A stretch of DNA of 64,000 bases from Rivularia sp. T60_A2020_040 (GCA_015272215.1 JACYMD010000115.1:1-64000), one strand, 5' to 3'. Shown: positions 34,414 to 44,459, counted from the first letter of the stretch. Program-made: numbers and translations. Notes: a model not told the origin generated them from the letters alone.

Positions 34414-34605
34414 AGTTATAAATCAATACAGTTCAGTTAAGGTTGTCCGTCAATCAATTTATTGAGAACCAAGACTTGGGGGATTCTCCCCCAAACCCCC
34501 GATTGGGGGACGGTTGCGTCCCCCAAACCCCCTCCAAAAAAGTCGATCTGTTTTGTTTGCAGTAATTAATTTATATCCTTAACTGAACTGTATTGAGTTA
34601 TAAAT
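34414..34605. mobile_element. MITE, copy 1: 172 bp with 19-bp TIRs and 10-bp target duplication
   Basis: The element is 34424-34595. The left end CAATACAGTTCAGTTAAGG is the exact inverse of the right end. AGTTATAAAT flanks it directly on both sides (34414-34423 and 34596-34605), a perfect 10-bp target duplication. Internally it has GGGGGATTCTCCCCC and GGGGGACGGTTGCGTCCCCC hairpins and no coding capacity. It must have been moved by a transposase encoded elsewhere. A second copy is at 55735-55960. Confidence 0.93.
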
Positions 34606-34839
34606 TAGATTAATATTATTTATATACCTATTTCAAAATATTCAGTTTAATCATACCAGAGTTATAATAAAAAATCTTCATTTTTGTGTCAGGGAAAAAT
34701 GTCAAATAAATCACAAAAAATCGTTTTGTTATATTTGTTTGCTAAATGTTTTACTTTTTTGGCTTAATATTTATTCAAAATTTATTCAAAAAAATTAAGC
34801 TATCCAAATTTAAATATCGGATAGCTAATTTTTTGACGG
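34606..34839. other. Spacer downstream of the STAS gene
   Basis: AT-rich. Near 34785-34835, AAAAAATTAAGCTATCC and GGATAGCTAATTTTTTGAC pair and give a T-run on each strand, a plausible terminator for the minus-strand STAS gene. Confidence 0.55.
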
Positions 34840-35208
34840 TCAAGAGGACTTGGTGTTTTCTAAAGCCTTGTCAACTGAGGTTTGTAAGGCAAGAAATTTT
34901 TCCAAGCGAACGAGTTTGACTGTCTGAGTAACGCGGGCGTTAGTGACGATTTGAAAGGTACCTTTGATGTTTTGAGACTGTTTGGCTAATTGAACCAAAG
35001 CTCCCAAACCAGAACTATCTACAAAGTCAATTTGTGAAAGATCCAGAATAATATTTTTCGGACCTTCATCAATTTTACTACTAAGTACCTTACGAAATGT
35101 CGGCTCGGAAAATGCGTCTAACAAACCTGTGAGACGGAATAGCTGGCAGTTATCCCTGACTTCACGAGTCCCTCGCAGGCTAACGGTTAGATTTAGTGGC
35201 TCAGCAAT
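34840..35208 (-). CDS. STAS-domain protein (anti-sigma factor antagonist type)
   Basis: About 122 residues if translation begins at the ATT codon at 35208. The frame is open upstream to a GTG at 35349, but that adds 47 residues unlike the family. A strong AGGAGG lies five bases before the ATT. The protein starts at about LNLTVSLRGTREVRDNCQLF and has the STAS core ILDLSQIDFVDSSGLGALV, where the first Ser of DSSG is the site phosphorylated in SpoIIAA-type proteins. STAS antagonists bind anti-sigma factors or serine kinases in partner-switching. It lies 12-150 bases after carA on the same strand and is probably transcribed with it. The start codon is the uncertain part. Confidence 0.8.
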   Translation of the reverse strand: MAEPLNLTVSLRGTREVRDNCQLFRLTGLLDAFSEPTFRKVLSSKIDEGPKNIILDLSQIDFVDSSGLGALVQLAKQSQNIKGTFQIVTNARVTQTVKLVRLEKFLALQTSVDKALENTKSS

Positions 35209-35213
35209 AATTC

Positions 35214-35219
35214 CCTCCT
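35214..35219 (-). promoter_or_regulatory. Shine-Dalgarno AGGAGG before an ATT codon
   Basis: On the minus strand AGGAGG-GAATT-ATT leads into the conserved STAS reading frame. No ATG, GTG or TTG in that frame lies near. An ATG overlaps the site but is out of frame. Confidence 0.6.
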
Positions 35220-35360
35220 CATGGTGAAAGCAAACGCTCAAGTATAGATGTTTTTTGTGTCTGTTGTCTACTTTAACCCCTGCTGTCAAAGAAAGGGGTT
35301 GTGAAATATGTGAAAATATTGGAACTTTAATAATTATCCAATTTCTCACTTTTTCTATTT

Positions 35361-36521
35361 TTACCTCACTCGCGCAGTAATTGCTTGGCGAGCTGTTCTC
35401 ATTGCTTGAACAAAGTCCTCAAATAAATAATCTGCATCATGAGGACCTGGAGAAGCTTCTGGGTGATATTGTACCGAGAAAACTGGTAAGGATTTATGTT
35501 TGACTCCTGCGACGGTACTGTCATTTAGATTCAGGTGACTAATCTCGACTTCGTTATGAGGTAGTGAATCGGGGTTGATGGCAAAGCTATGATTTTGAGA
35601 AGTGATTTCGATGCGTTTGTGTAAACCTGCTGGTTGATTTAACCCGCGATGACCAAATTTTAGTTTATAGGTTTGCGCCCCCAAGGCTTGACCCAAAATT
35701 TGATGTCCCATACAAATACCAAATATGGGTTTCTCGGATTTTAACAGGGCTTTAGCGGTTTCAACTCCTTCGGTGACTGCGCTGGGGTCTCCTGGTCCAT
35801 TGGAAAGAAAGATTCCGTCTGGGTTATGTTTGAGAATTTCTGAAGTTGGAGTATTTGCTGGAACTACAATTACCCGACAACCATGACTTGCTAAACGACG
35901 TAATATATTGCGTTTAACGCCAAAATCCAAGGCTACAACGGTGAATTTTTCGTTATCCTTTGAGTCCCGATTAAATTCCCATGCTGCAATTGTGGGTTCT
36001 GACCATTCGTAAACTTCTGAAGTAGTTACCTCTGTGACCAGGTTTAATCCGCTCATCGATGGGGCTACATTCACTTGCTCTAGTAATTCATTCGCATCGA
36101 GTATTTCAGTAGAAACACCACCATTCATCGCTCCACTGTGACGTATTTTACGAGTTAAGGCGCGAGTATCGATACCATATATACCAGGTATTTGATGCTG
36201 TTTTAAATAATCGGGTAAAGATTGAGTTGCTCGCCAGTTACTCGGTTGGTCACAAATATTTCGAGCAATACAAGCCCGTAAATGTGGTTTATCTGACTCG
36301 GCATCTTCGGGATTGACACCAGTATTTCCTAACTCTGGGTAGGTAAAAGCAATGATTTGACCGCAATAACTAGGGTCAGTCATCACTTCTTGATATCCTG
36401 TCATGCCGGTATTAAAAACTACTTCTCCGATGGCGGTGCCGCTAGCACCAAAAGACCAACCGCGATAGCTGGTTCCATCTGCCAGGACAAGTAGAGCAGG
36501 TGTTGCGTCAAACAGAGGCAT
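35361..36521 (-). CDS. carA: Carbamoyl-phosphate synthase small (glutaminase) subunit
   Basis: 386 residues from ATG at 36521. It hydrolyses glutamine and feeds ammonia to CarB for carbamoyl phosphate, a precursor of arginine and pyrimidines (and, in cyanobacteria, cyanophycin via arginine). The N-terminal CarA domain (about 1-170, [21 protein letters not shown]) is followed by the class I amidotransferase domain with nucleophile Cys in [15 protein letters not shown] (about 265) and the His-Glu pair in [11 protein letters not shown] (about 350). The length is standard. The STAS gene follows closely on the same strand. carB is not in the window. Confidence 0.96.
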   Translation of the reverse strand: MPLFDATPALLVLADGTSYRGWSFGASGTAIGEVVFNTGMTGYQEVMTDPSYCGQIIAFTYPELGNTGVNPEDAESDKPHLRACIARNICDQPSNWRATQSLPDYLKQHQIPGIYGIDTRALTRKIRHSGAMNGGVSTEILDANELLEQVNVAPSMSGLNLVTEVTTSEVYEWSEPTIAAWEFNRDSKDNEKFTVVALDFGVKRNILRRLASHGCRVIVVPANTPTSEILKHNPDGIFLSNGPGDPSAVTEGVETAKALLKSEKPIFGICMGHQILGQALGAQTYKLKFGHRGLNQPAGLHKRIEITSQNHSFAINPDSLPHNEVEISHLNLNDSTVAGVKHKSLPVFSVQYHPEASPGPHDADYLFEDFVQAMRTARQAITARVR

Positions 36522-36962
36522 AAGCAATTAAACGATTAGCTATTAGGCGCGAAAGTTAATTATCCCATGAGTTAATTTACTTAAATTATTTTTATTTTGA
36601 TTGGGAATTGATAATTGGGAATGGGGAATTGGGAATTGGTAATGGGTAATTGGGAATTGGGAATTGCTAACCAATCGATAACGAGTATTTAAGAATCTTT
36701 GATTATTTTGATGATAACGGGATGATTACAAATGCGGATGGCGCTCTGGGTTGTTTTTAACTACCATAATTCAGCTCAGCAACGAGTCTATATTTATAAA
36801 TTGTACTCTCTTACTGATTAAAATAGTCAAAGGGGCATAGATTATAAAGATGCTTTTCCGATTGCGGAGAATCAGGCAGATAGTCGCGTTTGGTAAATGT
36901 TGAATAATTAAAACTCAAAAGTAGATTTTTGCCCCCAAGGGCTTGGTAAAATCAAAACTATT
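36522..36962. other. Divergent spacer with STRR
   Basis: 440 bp between divergent carA and the retropepsin-like gene, presumably with both promoters. At 36600-36666 there is a GGGAATT/GGTAATT heptamer array. No gene is seen. Confidence 0.55.
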
Positions 36963-38087
36963 ATGCTTAAGCCTTTGTTTTTTCGTACAGCGTCGATCTT
37001 ACTATGGAGCGTACTCACTATAGCTGGTACTGCTTGTAGCCAAGAACAAAAAACTACCAAAATTCCGACTGAACAGCAGCAGCGAGCGGTGCCGACTGCT
37101 TCCCCTGTGCTGGGTTCTCTTAGTACTTCAGTTCCAAACTCAATTCAAACCTCCGAAGAAGTTATAGAACCAACTTCCTTTGAAATGGCATTGGACAAAG
37201 CTGCGGGTGCTTTTAGTGTTAGTCAATCTGCTTATTCTCCAGAAGATTGGAAATTAGTGGCTGATTATTACCAAGATGCCATTAATTTGATGAAAACGGT
37301 GAAGCCTCAAGCTCGCTACTACCCCATTGCGACAGCAAAAGTCAAGGAATATCAGCGTCATTTGGATTATGCTTTAGAAAAATCCGTTGCCCTTGCTCAA
37401 CCCCAAGAACTACCAGAACCTGAAAAAATAGTGGTAGCAGTACCACCGCTTGAAGAATCTATTGCACGTCAAAAAATGCAGATTCCGCAAGGTATAGAAA
37501 ATATATTACAGCAGAATCTCCAATCTCCCATTGCTCCCCCGCAACAATTACCCCCACCAACTACCCAAAAAGCCATACCAATACCCGTTGAGACAAAAGA
37601 AGTATACGCTGCTGTACCGATTCAAGAAGACACCCGTCAAGCTATGGTATTTAGCTCCCCAATCAAGCGACGTGTTGGTGGTACACCAATTATTGATGTC
37701 ACTTTTAATGGACAACAGCAATTTGAGATGATTGTTGATACAGGTGCTAGCGGTACGGTGATTACTCAGCAGATGGCTAGCTCGCTCGGTGTTTCTACTA
37801 TTGGTAAAGCTAAAGCTAATACTGCCAGCGCTCAATCTGTAGAATTCCCTATTGGTTACGTTGACTCTATTGAAGCCGGTGGCGTCAAAATTAAGAAGGT
37901 TCCTGTAGCAATCGCTGGTTCGGAATTGGAAAATGGACTTTTAGGACACGACTTTTTTGGCAACTACGACATTACGATTAAAAGCAATGTTGTCGAATTT
38001 CGCCCCCGCTTGGATAATTACCCAACATCTCAAAAAGAAACTCGAAAAAGCATTCCCATTTATCCTAAGAAGCTTTTTAATGAATAA
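36963..38087 (+). CDS. Retropepsin-like aspartic protease, exported
   Basis: 374 residues. The N-terminus (LLWSVLTIAGTAC) is a signal peptide ending at a cysteine, so it could be a lipoprotein, though the lipobox is imperfect. Residues about 35-210 are a Pro/Gln-rich region with a short helical part. The C-terminal ~130 residues form a retropepsin-like fold with catalytic DTGAS (EMIVDTGASGTVITQQMA), a flap-like region (VEFPIGYVDSIEAGG) and LLGHDFFGNYD. Such single-domain proteases work as dimers. Many cyanobacteria have this layout; the substrate is unknown. It would act outside the cytosol. Confidence 0.85.
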   Translation: MLKPLFFRTASILLWSVLTIAGTACSQEQKTTKIPTEQQQRAVPTASPVLGSLSTSVPNSIQTSEEVIEPTSFEMALDKAAGAFSVSQSAYSPEDWKLVADYYQDAINLMKTVKPQARYYPIATAKVKEYQRHLDYALEKSVALAQPQELPEPEKIVVAVPPLEESIARQKMQIPQGIENILQQNLQSPIAPPQQLPPPTTQKAIPIPVETKEVYAAVPIQEDTRQAMVFSSPIKRRVGGTPIIDVTFNGQQQFEMIVDTGASGTVITQQMASSLGVSTIGKAKANTASAQSVEFPIGYVDSIEAGGVKIKKVPVAIAGSELENGLLGHDFFGNYDITIKSNVVEFRPRLDNYPTSQKETRKSIPIYPKKLFNE

Positions 38088-39189
38088 TTTATCCTTCAAA
38101 CGGGAATTGTTAAATGTTAACTGTTCCCTACTCCCTACTCCCCGCTCCCTTTGAATTAATTTATCGACAAACACAAAACACTGCTGTGGGGGAATTTCTT
38201 GCCCATAGAACCACAAGTAGGGGGTGTTGACCCTAATGGAAATCTCGGAATTAAAGTGTAATATCTGAATAAACACGGATCGAATCTAAAATCCGTTAAG
38301 TGTAATTGCTGCCTTGAAGAGCAATTTGAAATAATTTAATATTACGCTGTATTGGGCGACAGTAAAGAAAAAATTATCTTTGCTGCGTAGATATTCTGAT
38401 GTCTTAAACAAAAATTAACCTTTTCTTAGCTCAAGCTTAAGCTATAAGGTGTTAAGTTAAATAGTAATTCACTTTTTGCTGCAACATTTGAACTTCCCCT
38501 GAGCCTTTGGAGTATATAAGGTTTGGGGGATTATCTATTTTAACTTCAGTTCGATGCTCCAGAAGTCGGGTTTTTAGAGAGTTGTAAGTTTATTACAGAT
38601 ATAACTAAAATACAAAGGCTATGAAGTTTAAAGCATAAGTGTGTTTGCGATGCTCCTTCAGGAGCCGCCTTCGGCTATGGTGAAGGGGATTTGTAAATAC
38701 TACTTTGGGAGTATGCGTTCACAGCTAGTTTTGATTACTATTAATCTTATAACTAAAGAAAAATCATCCATCAGCATTTTTGAAAATATATCATTTCTTT
38801 TTTTGGGCTATAGTCATTTTTTAACCGTATTTGTAGCATATTTATGATTTGAAATGAGTTCAAGACTTCTATTTTGATTTGTTAGTGAAGGTATTGAACG
38901 AAGTATTTGTAATTTGAGTTTTTTATTCTATAAAAATATATATCCAAATCATCAAAATGAAACTTGTGCTAATGCTGATAGCTATATGCCATTATCGATA
39001 ATATTCGGAATTTATCTTTTTGGTGAGGTTGATACTACTGAAATAATTATATTCAATAACTTTTTTCAATATTTTAGAGATTGATATTTAGAATTGTAAA
39101 ACAACTGTCATATAACCAAAATAGTTGTTATCTTATGAGAGCGATAGATAATTTTATGAGTAAATACTGTTTAGGAGATAAAAATAAAA
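38088..39189. other. Long gene-poor spacer
   Basis: 1.1 kb. It holds one AGAAGTCGGGTTTTT half-repeat (about 38562-38577) and a CTTCAGGAGCC/GCCTTCGGC-type hairpin repeat (38650-38690). Short frames here lack ribosome sites and recognisable residues. It could hold a small RNA, but I see no specific sign. Confidence 0.45.
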
Positions 39190-39486
39190 ATGCTTGCAAT
39201 TTATCTAATGCTATTGATTCTTGCTTTGGGTACTATATGGCTGGGATTGAAGATAGCCGAAGAAGTCTATCGTATTGCAGTAGTGTTTACCGGAGCAATC
39301 CTTTTGATAATGGGGTTTGTATTGGCTCCATCATTTATACAAATAGGTAGTGTATTGCTGTTATTGGGAGTTTACCAACTCTACGTTTGGCAACCCAAAT
39401 TTAATATACTTGTGAAAAACGAAGTTCAAGTTGTGGAAACAGTTAAATGTATAGGTTCTAAGTGTTCGATTGCAAATGCTGATTAA
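39190..39486 (+). CDS. Unknown two-helix membrane protein
   Basis: 98 residues with two or three hydrophobic helices: about 2-22 (AIYLMLLILALGTIWLGL) and about 28-67 (AVVFTGAILLIMGFVLAP, IQIGSVLLLLGVYQLYVW). The polar tail has two cysteines (KCIGSKCS). A TTTAGGAG ribosome site 12 bases upstream supports the start. The protein is unrecognised, probably in the inner or thylakoid membrane. Confidence 0.6.
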   Translation: MLAIYLMLLILALGTIWLGLKIAEEVYRIAVVFTGAILLIMGFVLAPSFIQIGSVLLLLGVYQLYVWQPKFNILVKNEVQVVETVKCIGSKCSIANAD

Positions 39487-39713
39487 TTGAATAACGGAAC
39501 TTGATGAATTGTGAAAGACTTTATAATGTACTAAATTTTGATTGTTCGTGGTACTTAGAAGAATCGAAAATTTCAAAACCTCAATTGTGATAAGTAAAAA
39601 CTCCGGGTACCTTTGCGTTTCTTTGCGTTAAAAATACATCATAGAAATTCGCAATTAACAAACCCGGCATTGGCGAATAAAAATATTAATTGATGATTTC
39701 GCAGCCATGATTT

Positions 39714-39740
39714 GAGACGTAGCACTGCTACGTCTCTACA
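39714..39740. repeat. GAGACGT hairpin repeat
   Basis: GAGACGTAGCACTGCTACGTC plus TCTACA, a perfect stem 25 bases after the phosphoketolase-like gene stop (minus strand). Likely serves as a 3'-end hairpin. Confidence 0.7.
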
Positions 39741-39764
39741 AAAGTTTATAATTTACTACAAAAC

Positions 39765-41975
39765 TTAACCTACTAGATTCATCGCTCTTTGTTTCAAAGC
39801 TTCCGCAGTCAAACCGTTGAATGCCATTAATTCACCTGCACTTGCAGTAGTTTCTCCGCGTTTCCATGCAAAAGTGTCTCTTGGACAATTACTTCTTAGC
39901 ATTACGGGTTCTAACATCGCTGCTGCACCGCCGGTAACGCCAATTAAGGCATCTCCATCAAACATTTTGATAAATTTTGCATCATCGAGAAAATCGCCGT
40001 CTGCTTGCGAACAAACATCCCAAGCTACATCTTGGGGACGATATAAACGACGGGGGTTAATTATGGAAACGATTTTGACTCCTATACCTTGTTGTTGTAA
40101 TAATTTTGCAGCTTCGTATACTGGCTTTAACATCATATCGCCAATAACCGCAAAGACAACTTGTTTATTGCCAGTGGTTTCTTGTAAAACTATCGCACCA
40201 TCTTTTAAAGCTTGACGGGTTTGTTCAAAGGTGGTACGAATCGGTAATGGGGATTTACTGGCGGTAATGACAATTCCTTTATTTTTAGTAGTCAATGCCC
40301 ATTCGTAACAAGCTTGAATGCTATTGGCATCAGTGGGGAAAAGTGGGAAAATATTGCCATTACGCATCATCGAAGCAAAGTAAGCCTCGATTTCTGGACG
40401 TTGATGAGTCCATCCATTACGTCCTTGTTCTAATGCACCAGCGGTAAATAAGGTTATTGTAGAAGGTGTAGAACGACGTAATTCTGCCATTGCTTGAGTT
40501 ACAGTTTGCCAAATTGGTAAACCGTTGATGGCGAAGGATTCGTAAGAACACCACAAACTGCGTCCTCCCATTAAGCATAAACCCGCTGCTAAACCAGCAC
40601 AAGCATCTTCGCTCAAGGGTTCGTAAACTTGTCCTTGGGGAGCTTGGTTGTAAGTGTCATCTGCCGTTGGGTGGATAATTTTTAGAGCTTGGTTAATATT
40701 ACCAATACCGGATGCAGCGTTTCCGTCAGCGTTGGTAACTAAGAAATTTTTGTCAGCTTGTCCAACTTTCCCTACTAAAATTCCCATAGCGGTAGTAGAA
40801 ACTTTCGCTTCTCCACCGACTTCAAATTCTTGCAAAGGCAACTCACCTATTTCAGGTAATTGTAACTCAAATTCAGTTACAGCAGTTTTTCCAGCCGAAC
40901 CACCACCAGCGCGCTCGCAATTTGTTCGCACTAATTCCCAAGCTTCTACGGGTAGAGCGCGTTTTTTCAATGCTTCTACCATATGAGGTGCATCTAAAGT
41001 ATCTTTGGGATAAAGGTTGTGGGATTTTGAACCTGTAGCGTGAACTCCCGCACCTTTGAGTTGTTTAATAATAAATACAGTAAGTTTACCACCAAGGGCA
41101 GATTTTGCGGCTCGATCAACTCCTTTAATTACGGATGAAGTAAATTCCAATCTTTTTTCAAAGGAAAATTCGGTACTATCAACATATTCCCCTGGTTGAT
41201 TTTTGTCGTCAAAGTCTTTAGCATTAACTAAAATGACTTCCTCAAAACCGTTTCCACGCCAGTAATTGATCATTTCTTCGTTGGTTTTCAACGAAACCAT
41301 ACTGTGATGTTCCTGACTATAACCATTCCACACTAACACGGGGAGAAAATTGGTAATTTTGGGGAAAGCGGTGTTAAAGTGTGCCATGGAACTGATGATA
41401 TAAGGTTCCCCTAAACCTCCATCACCAACAGTAAAGGGGAATAATTTATCTTGATGCAAATAAGCGGCAGCCATTGCAAAATGTTGCCCTTGACCTAAAG
41501 GACCCGCAGGTGCAAGAATACCAGGTATCATTCCTGAAAGGTGTCCGAGTAGTCCGTGTTTTTCGCGATAACGTTCCCGTAATTGTTCCACCGTCATAAT
41601 ACCCATATCTTCTAGGGAACGGTCAAGAAACATGGCACTATAAAATCCAGGGGCATGATGTCCCACTTCGGTGATAATATTTTTGTAACCCAGCATGACT
41701 AAAGCAGCGTAAGCTTCTGCTTGAGATGCAAAACCACCCGGATGTCCTGAAGCTTTACTGCCAGTAATTTGTAATGTTAAATAACGTAAAGCATCAGCAT
41801 AAAGTAAAGTTTGGTAAATTGCTGTTGCATTTTGAGTATCGCTAATCGCAGTTTTACCTTCTTGGATAGCGTTTTGTTTACAGTATTGATCAAAATCGGG
41901 TAAAGCTTCCCCAAAATATTGAATACCTTCACAAAACTTGGGAATTGATGTTGCTTTGGGTGTTGTTGCTGTCAT
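39765..41975 (-). CDS. Thiamine-diphosphate enzyme, phosphoketolase/transketolase-like
   Basis: 736 residues, somewhat shorter than standard phosphoketolases (about 790). ThDP-enzyme motifs are present: SGHPGGFASQAEAYAAL near 75, GILAPAGPLGQGQHFAMAAA, the cofactor site GDGGLGEPYI followed by NG (LPVLVWNGYS), and the second-domain glutamate EPLSEDACAGLAAG. Canonical phosphoketolases carry GDGEAETGP at the cofactor site, so this is a divergent branch; cyanobacterial relatives are variously annotated as phosphoketolase or xylulose-5-phosphate epimerase. It probably acts on sugar phosphates in central carbon metabolism. Upstream GAGGAG and AAGG sequences precede the ATG. It is monocistronic, with a hairpin after the stop. 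Confidence 0.82.
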   Translation of the reverse strand: MTATTPKATSIPKFCEGIQYFGEALPDFDQYCKQNAIQEGKTAISDTQNATAIYQTLLYADALRYLTLQITGSKASGHPGGFASQAEAYAALVMLGYKNIITEVGHHAPGFYSAMFLDRSLEDMGIMTVEQLRERYREKHGLLGHLSGMIPGILAPAGPLGQGQHFAMAAAYLHQDKLFPFTVGDGGLGEPYIISSMAHFNTAFPKITNFLPVLVWNGYSQEHHSMVSLKTNEEMINYWRGNGFEEVILVNAKDFDDKNQPGEYVDSTEFSFEKRLEFTSSVIKGVDRAAKSALGGKLTVFIIKQLKGAGVHATGSKSHNLYPKDTLDAPHMVEALKKRALPVEAWELVRTNCERAGGGSAGKTAVTEFELQLPEIGELPLQEFEVGGEAKVSTTAMGILVGKVGQADKNFLVTNADGNAASGIGNINQALKIIHPTADDTYNQAPQGQVYEPLSEDACAGLAAGLCLMGGRSLWCSYESFAINGLPIWQTVTQAMAELRRSTPSTITLFTAGALEQGRNGWTHQRPEIEAYFASMMRNGNIFPLFPTDANSIQACYEWALTTKNKGIVITASKSPLPIRTTFEQTRQALKDGAIVLQETTGNKQVVFAVIGDMMLKPVYEAAKLLQQQGIGVKIVSIINPRRLYRPQDVAWDVCSQADGDFLDDAKFIKMFDGDALIGVTGGAAAMLEPVMLRSNCPRDTFAWKRGETTASAGELMAFNGLTAEALKQRAMNLVG

Positions 41976-42099
41976 GCCGATTACCTTGTGTATGAGGAGA
42001 AACTCTATATTTTGGTTTAACTTAACCCAAATTTTACAACTTTACGGTAAAGAGGGCTAATTGTGATTTCTCAAGTCATGCATAAATAATTTCAATAAA

Positions 42100-42238
42100 G
42101 GGAGTAGGGAATAGGGAATAGGGAATGGGGAATGGGGAATAGGGAATAGGGAATAATAACCGATTACCACATTCGTCGGGTTTTTCGGATAAATATTGTG
42201 TAGTAACTGAGAATTGTTGTAAAAACCCGATTTCTAAC
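42100..42238. repeat. STRR (GGGAATA)n and AAGTCGGG inverted repeat
   Basis: 42100-42154 is a GGGAATA/GGGAATG heptamer array. 42176-42238 is GTCGGGTTTTTCGG...AAAAACCCGATTTCT, a member of the AAGTCGGG hairpin family, just downstream of the minus-strand ABC exporter stop. Confidence 0.75.
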
Positions 42239-42245
42239 TCCACAA

Positions 42246-44039
42246 TTATTGGGGAAACTGCATACTGTGTAAATAGGCGTACCTGCCACTGATAGCAATT
42301 AATTCTGAATGAGTTCCAGTTTCGATAATTTTTCCTTGTTCTAAGACGACTATCATATCAGCATTTTGAATTGTGGAAAGACGATGAGCAATTACCAAAC
42401 AGGTACGATTTTGCAGTAATTTTTGTAGTGCTTGCTGTATGAGATATTCTGATTCTGTGTCTAATGATGATGTGGCTTCGTCTAATATCAGAAAACTGGG
42501 ATTTTTGATTAAAGCTCTAGCTATTGCTAATCTTTGGCGTTGTCCACCTGATAATTTCATGCCGCGATCGCCAATTATGGTATCGTAACCATCAGGTAGT
42601 TCGATGATAAATTCGTGAGCATGGGCAATTTTTGCGGCTACTTCTATCTCTGTATCTGTGATTCCAGGTTTTCCATAGCCGATATTTTCTTTGATGGAAG
42701 CGTGTAAAAGTAGGGTTTCTTGGGAAACAATTCCCATTTGTCCGCGTAATGATTTGAGGGTGACATCCCGCACATCATGACCATCAAATAAGATTTTACC
42801 TTGAATGGGGTCATAAAAACGTGCAGCCAAATTAGCGATGGTGGTTTTTCCCGCACCAGAAGCACCCACTAATGCAACTGTCATTCCCGGTTGAATCTCT
42901 AAATTCAAATCATTAATGACATTTTTGCCTGAATTATTATAAGCAAAATCTACATTTTCAAACTGAATATGACCTTTTATTTCTGGAAGTATAATTGCAT
43001 CTTCTTTTTCTGCTACTTCTGGTTTGGTATCAAGAGTTTCAAATACTCTTTCTAATGCAGTGGCACCTTTTTGTAGAACATTTATAATTTTGCTAAATCG
43101 TTTTGTCGGTTGATTGATTTGATTTAAATAAGCTAAAAAGGCTGTCAATTCTCCGATACTCATTTTTGATTGCATTACTTCCCAAGAACCGTAAGCCAAT
43201 ATGATAATATGACCTAAATTATTCATAAAATCAATTATGGGTGCAAAAGCTGACCAAAGTTGTACAGTGCGTAGATTCGCTTGCATATTTTTCTGGTTAA
43301 TTTGGGAAAAACGGTCAATTTCACCTTCTTCATTGGCAGAAGATTTGATTAATTTAATATTAGATAAAGTCTCCTGGAGATGATTATTAATTGCTGCACC
43401 TTGTAATTGTAATTCTCGATAGGAATCTCGCATCTGCATCCCAAAAAATTGGGTGAGATAAACCATAATTGGTAAGGTTAATAGAATTAAGATTGTTAAT
43501 TTCCAATCTGCATAAAACAAATAGATCACAATCACTAAAAAAGTGAAAGTTTCTGCAACAATTTCCACCACATCCGTCGTTACTAACTTTTCTAAAGCAT
43601 CCACATCTTGGGTTAATCTTGCCATCAACGTTCCTGTACGTTGATTTTCAAAAAAGCTCATCGATAAGCTTTGCAGATGTTGGTATAGTTCGTTGCGAAC
43701 GTCATAAATAGTTTGCTGTCCAACTAAGGACATCATGTAAGTACGTACAAAATTTAATCCTCCCTGAAGTAAAGAAATGAGAACAATAGTTAGTGCCACC
43801 CAGGGTATTAAATCAAAGCGTTTGTTAGGGATAACATTATCAATTACATAACGGGTAATTTGGGGAATTAATACTTGTAGAAATGAGAGAACAAAGATTG
43901 TACTAGAACCAATAATTAGTTTAAAACGATGCTGCCATATATAACCAAAAAAACGTCCATAAAGCAAAAAAACAGAAGGTTTTAATTCTAAAGGTGCGTC
44001 TTTGCCTTCTGCTATCTTGCGAATCATATTCGCTTGCAT
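42246..44039 (-). CDS. ABC exporter, MsbA/multidrug type (fused membrane and ATPase domains)
   Basis: 597 residues. A six-helix type I exporter domain (about 30-330) is followed by an ATPase (about 355-595) with Walker A GASGAGKTT, signature LSGGQRQRL, Walker B FLILDEATSS, and His switch VIAHRLSTI. Such half-transporters dimerise to export lipids, drugs or peptides. The substrate is not deducible. It is divergent from the MgtE-like gene, with 420 bp between. The 3' end lies next to a hairpin repeat. Confidence 0.93.
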   Translation of the reverse strand: MQANMIRKIAEGKDAPLELKPSVFLLYGRFFGYIWQHRFKLIIGSSTIFVLSFLQVLIPQITRYVIDNVIPNKRFDLIPWVALTIVLISLLQGGLNFVRTYMMSLVGQQTIYDVRNELYQHLQSLSMSFFENQRTGTLMARLTQDVDALEKLVTTDVVEIVAETFTFLVIVIYLFYADWKLTILILLTLPIMVYLTQFFGMQMRDSYRELQLQGAAINNHLQETLSNIKLIKSSANEEGEIDRFSQINQKNMQANLRTVQLWSAFAPIIDFMNNLGHIIILAYGSWEVMQSKMSIGELTAFLAYLNQINQPTKRFSKIINVLQKGATALERVFETLDTKPEVAEKEDAIILPEIKGHIQFENVDFAYNNSGKNVINDLNLEIQPGMTVALVGASGAGKTTIANLAARFYDPIQGKILFDGHDVRDVTLKSLRGQMGIVSQETLLLHASIKENIGYGKPGITDTEIEVAAKIAHAHEFIIELPDGYDTIIGDRGMKLSGGQRQRLAIARALIKNPSFLILDEATSSLDTESEYLIQQALQKLLQNRTCLVIAHRLSTIQNADMIVVLEQGKIIETGTHSELIAISGRYAYLHSMQFPQ

Positions 44040-44459
44040 TGTTAATCCTACTCCTGAAATAATTGAACTATGAAATTAAGTATTGCAACTGACAAAATCA
44101 TCAGACAACTACCACCTATAGATATCAGATGATAGATTGCGATCGCAATTGAAGTATTGTATAAATTATTCTCAACAATATAGCACAATATGCTAGATTA
44201 TTGATAGTCAGTTTCAGTAAGTAAACATAATTTGACTCTAACTATTTATCTCTTGAGAACAAGATAATTTAACTATCTCAAGAGTTAATTTGCTGTTGTT
44301 TGATAATAATATTGGCTAGAAATATCCAATAATTTGTAAACTGTAAAAGCATTGAGTTTTTGTGATGATTGTGGTGCAAATATCTTTGTGGTAAAGCTTC
44401 GTAAATCAGAATACTGATGCACAGTAAAAATTTATTTACCTAAATTAATCCAAAATCAA
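44040..44459. other. Divergent spacer between ABC exporter and MgtE-like genes
   Basis: 420 bp, presumably with both promoters. It contains ATTATTCTCAACAATA near 44168-44183, which shares ATTCTCAA with sites upstream of other iron genes here. No gene or repeat is seen. Confidence 0.4.

Noticed and set aside
38641-38847. 68-aa frame in the 38-39 kb gap
   Set aside because: Its start lies in a dispersed hairpin repeat and the residues resemble no family.
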